Of a DNA stretch of 64,000 nt, positions 63,197-64,000 are shown piece after piece; the first letter of the stretch is position 1, and each line of letters opens with the position of its first letter. A program made the translations under genes and the position numbers. Source of the stretch: an uncultured Cellvibrionales bacterium (GTDB lineage Bacteria > Pseudomonadota > Gammaproteobacteria > Pseudomonadales > Dasaniaceae); contig CAJVZD010000005.1 in NCBI GenBank assembly GCA_913019905.1, forward strand, positions 62,001 to 126,000. The letters are read 5' to 3'. The notes below the pieces were generated by a model that saw only the letters and a program-made list of their open reading frames with translations, did not search any database and was not told the origin of the DNA.

Positions 63197-64000
63197 ATTG
63201 AATAATGATTTCAAAAATCGGGCCTTGTCCCTTTTTTACACAACGAGCTTTTGCATCGCCATTGCGGTTTTGTTATTCGTGTTAGGGCTTTCTGCGTCGA
63301 TAGGCTCAACCACGATAGTTTCGCTTTGCATAGGCTGGTCAATTCACCTGACGTTTATTATTTTCGGTGAAAGGGCTGAGCGATTATTGCCGGCTTATCT
63401 AGCGCCGATTCCACAAACGGCCGTCGGTTTGTTTTTTGGTCTATTGGTCGCGGGTACTCTTATCCGCGGCCAGCCCTTTTATTTCTATGCCGACAATTTT
63501 GCGACGCTGATCATCGGAATATTTTTTGGTACGATCGGATTTGTCATCAATGCCACACGAACTCGCCTACTGGCTGCCCAAGCGGATTTGGCTCAAGCTG
63601 AAACAAAACGTCAAGCGCAGGAGAAACTGCTGTTAGAAACTGAGCTGAAACTGTTACAAGCGCAGATTGAACCGCATTTTTTGTTTAATACCCTTTCAAA
63701 TGTCATTGGGCTTATTCGTAAAGAGCCGGATGCTGCCGAACAGACGCTAATAAATTTGACCACACTTTTGCGATCTTCTTTAAAACGGACTCGCGCGCAA
63801 TCGGTGACTCTGGAAGAAGAATTCACGATTGTTAAGGCTTATCTTGAAATTCAGGCGATTCGAATGCAGGGCCGATTAGAGTACGTATTTTCGCCTGAAA
63901 AGTGGGAGGATAACGAGGTTTTGAGTCAGTGGCCGTTGCCGCCATTGTTGATACAGCCTCTGGTCGAAAATGCGATTAAACACGGGATTGACCCTTCTGA
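63174..64000 (+). CDS. LytS/YehU-type sensor histidine kinase, truncated by window edge
   Basis: 275 codons visible from ATG at 63174, running off the edge. Four hydrophobic helices (residues about 20-125), a coiled coil (about 130-160, LLAAQADLAQAETKRQAQEK), then the His_kinase motif LQAQIEPHFLFNTLSNVIGL with the phosphorylated His, and LPPLLIQPLVENAIKHGIDP, the N box of the ATPase domain. It should be paired with a LytTR response regulator beyond the window. It overlaps the carotenoid oxygenase by 23 bases, in another frame. Confidence 0.85.
   Translation, partial: MENLLQVKLNNDFKNRALSLFYTTSFCIAIAVLLFVLGLSASIGSTTIVSLCIGWSIHLTFIIFGERAERLLPAYLAPIPQTAVGLFFGLLVAGTLIRGQPFYFYADNFATLIIGIFFGTIGFVINATRTRLLAAQADLAQAETKRQAQEKLLLETELKLLQAQIEPHFLFNTLSNVIGLIRKEPDAAEQTLINLTTLLRSSLKRTRAQSVTLEEEFTIVKAYLEIQAIRMQGRLEYVFSPEKWEDNEVLSQWPLPPLLIQPLVENAIKHGIDPS

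Overview
The window is chromosomal DNA of moderate GC from a Gram-negative aerobe, most likely a marine gammaproteobacterium. This is inferred from a GlpE-type rhodanese, FabA, YheT, a di-haem c4 cytochrome with MauG-type peroxidase, and many acyl-CoA ligases and short-chain dehydrogenases (SDRs). The lineage cannot be fixed from the sequence alone; a Cellvibrionales/Spongiibacterales-like origin is a guess. I see no rRNA, tRNA, CRISPR array, phage or intact insertion sequence.

Layout. 1-5.2 kb: truncated serC, glpE, a VOC protein and two methyltransferases. 5.6-11.7 kb: a secreted beta-barrel candidate, a membrane-anchored AraC regulator, and a tight operon of c4 cytochrome, MauG-like di-haem peroxidase and a beta-helix protein ending in a c-type haem site, closed by a strong terminator. 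12-20.4 kb: dispersed single genes (serine hydrolase lipoprotein, PNPOx-fold protein, exported proteins, sulfotransferase, LysE exporter, HD and HAD hydrolases), including a small exported protein made of two PEAY repeats and the 3' remnant of a lost exported protein. 20.8-27.4 kb: NudL-type Nudix hydrolase, acyl-CoA ligase, CobT and CobS of aerobic cobaltochelatase, and a histidine phosphatase.

27.5-48.7 kb is a catabolic region. It holds five SDRs, two more acyl-CoA ligases, a quinone oxidoreductase, a penicillin-amidase-family hydrolase without signal peptide, an MBL hydrolase, a hot-dog-like protein, a nitroreductase, gamma-glutamyltransferase, a globin, a TauE/SafE permease with divergent LysR regulator, and a LysE exporter. 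Together these suggest uptake or hydrolysis of an acylated compound, CoA activation and beta-oxidation-like processing; the substrate cannot be read from the sequence. 49-54.3 kb: an exported DUF4214/HELAH protein, then a cupredoxin-like protein paired with a degenerate-GGDEF/intact-EAL protein. 54.4-64 kb: fabA with an AraC regulator, a membrane protein, a second NudL with YheT, a four-helix membrane protein, a sixth SDR, a CPXCG protein, a DUF2141 protein, a carotenoid oxygenase and a truncated LytS-type histidine kinase.

The most unusual feature is not a gene. Many intergenic regions carry short tandem arrays with 7-16 bp units, most often 13 bp, nearly always upstream of a start codon and outside genes. 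The clearest are 25434-25563 (ten 13-bp units), 21504-21607 (eight 13-bp units) and 43501-43604 (seven units of about 15 bp). Three MITE-like elements share terminal repeats, and two of them bracket one acyl-CoA ligase gene.
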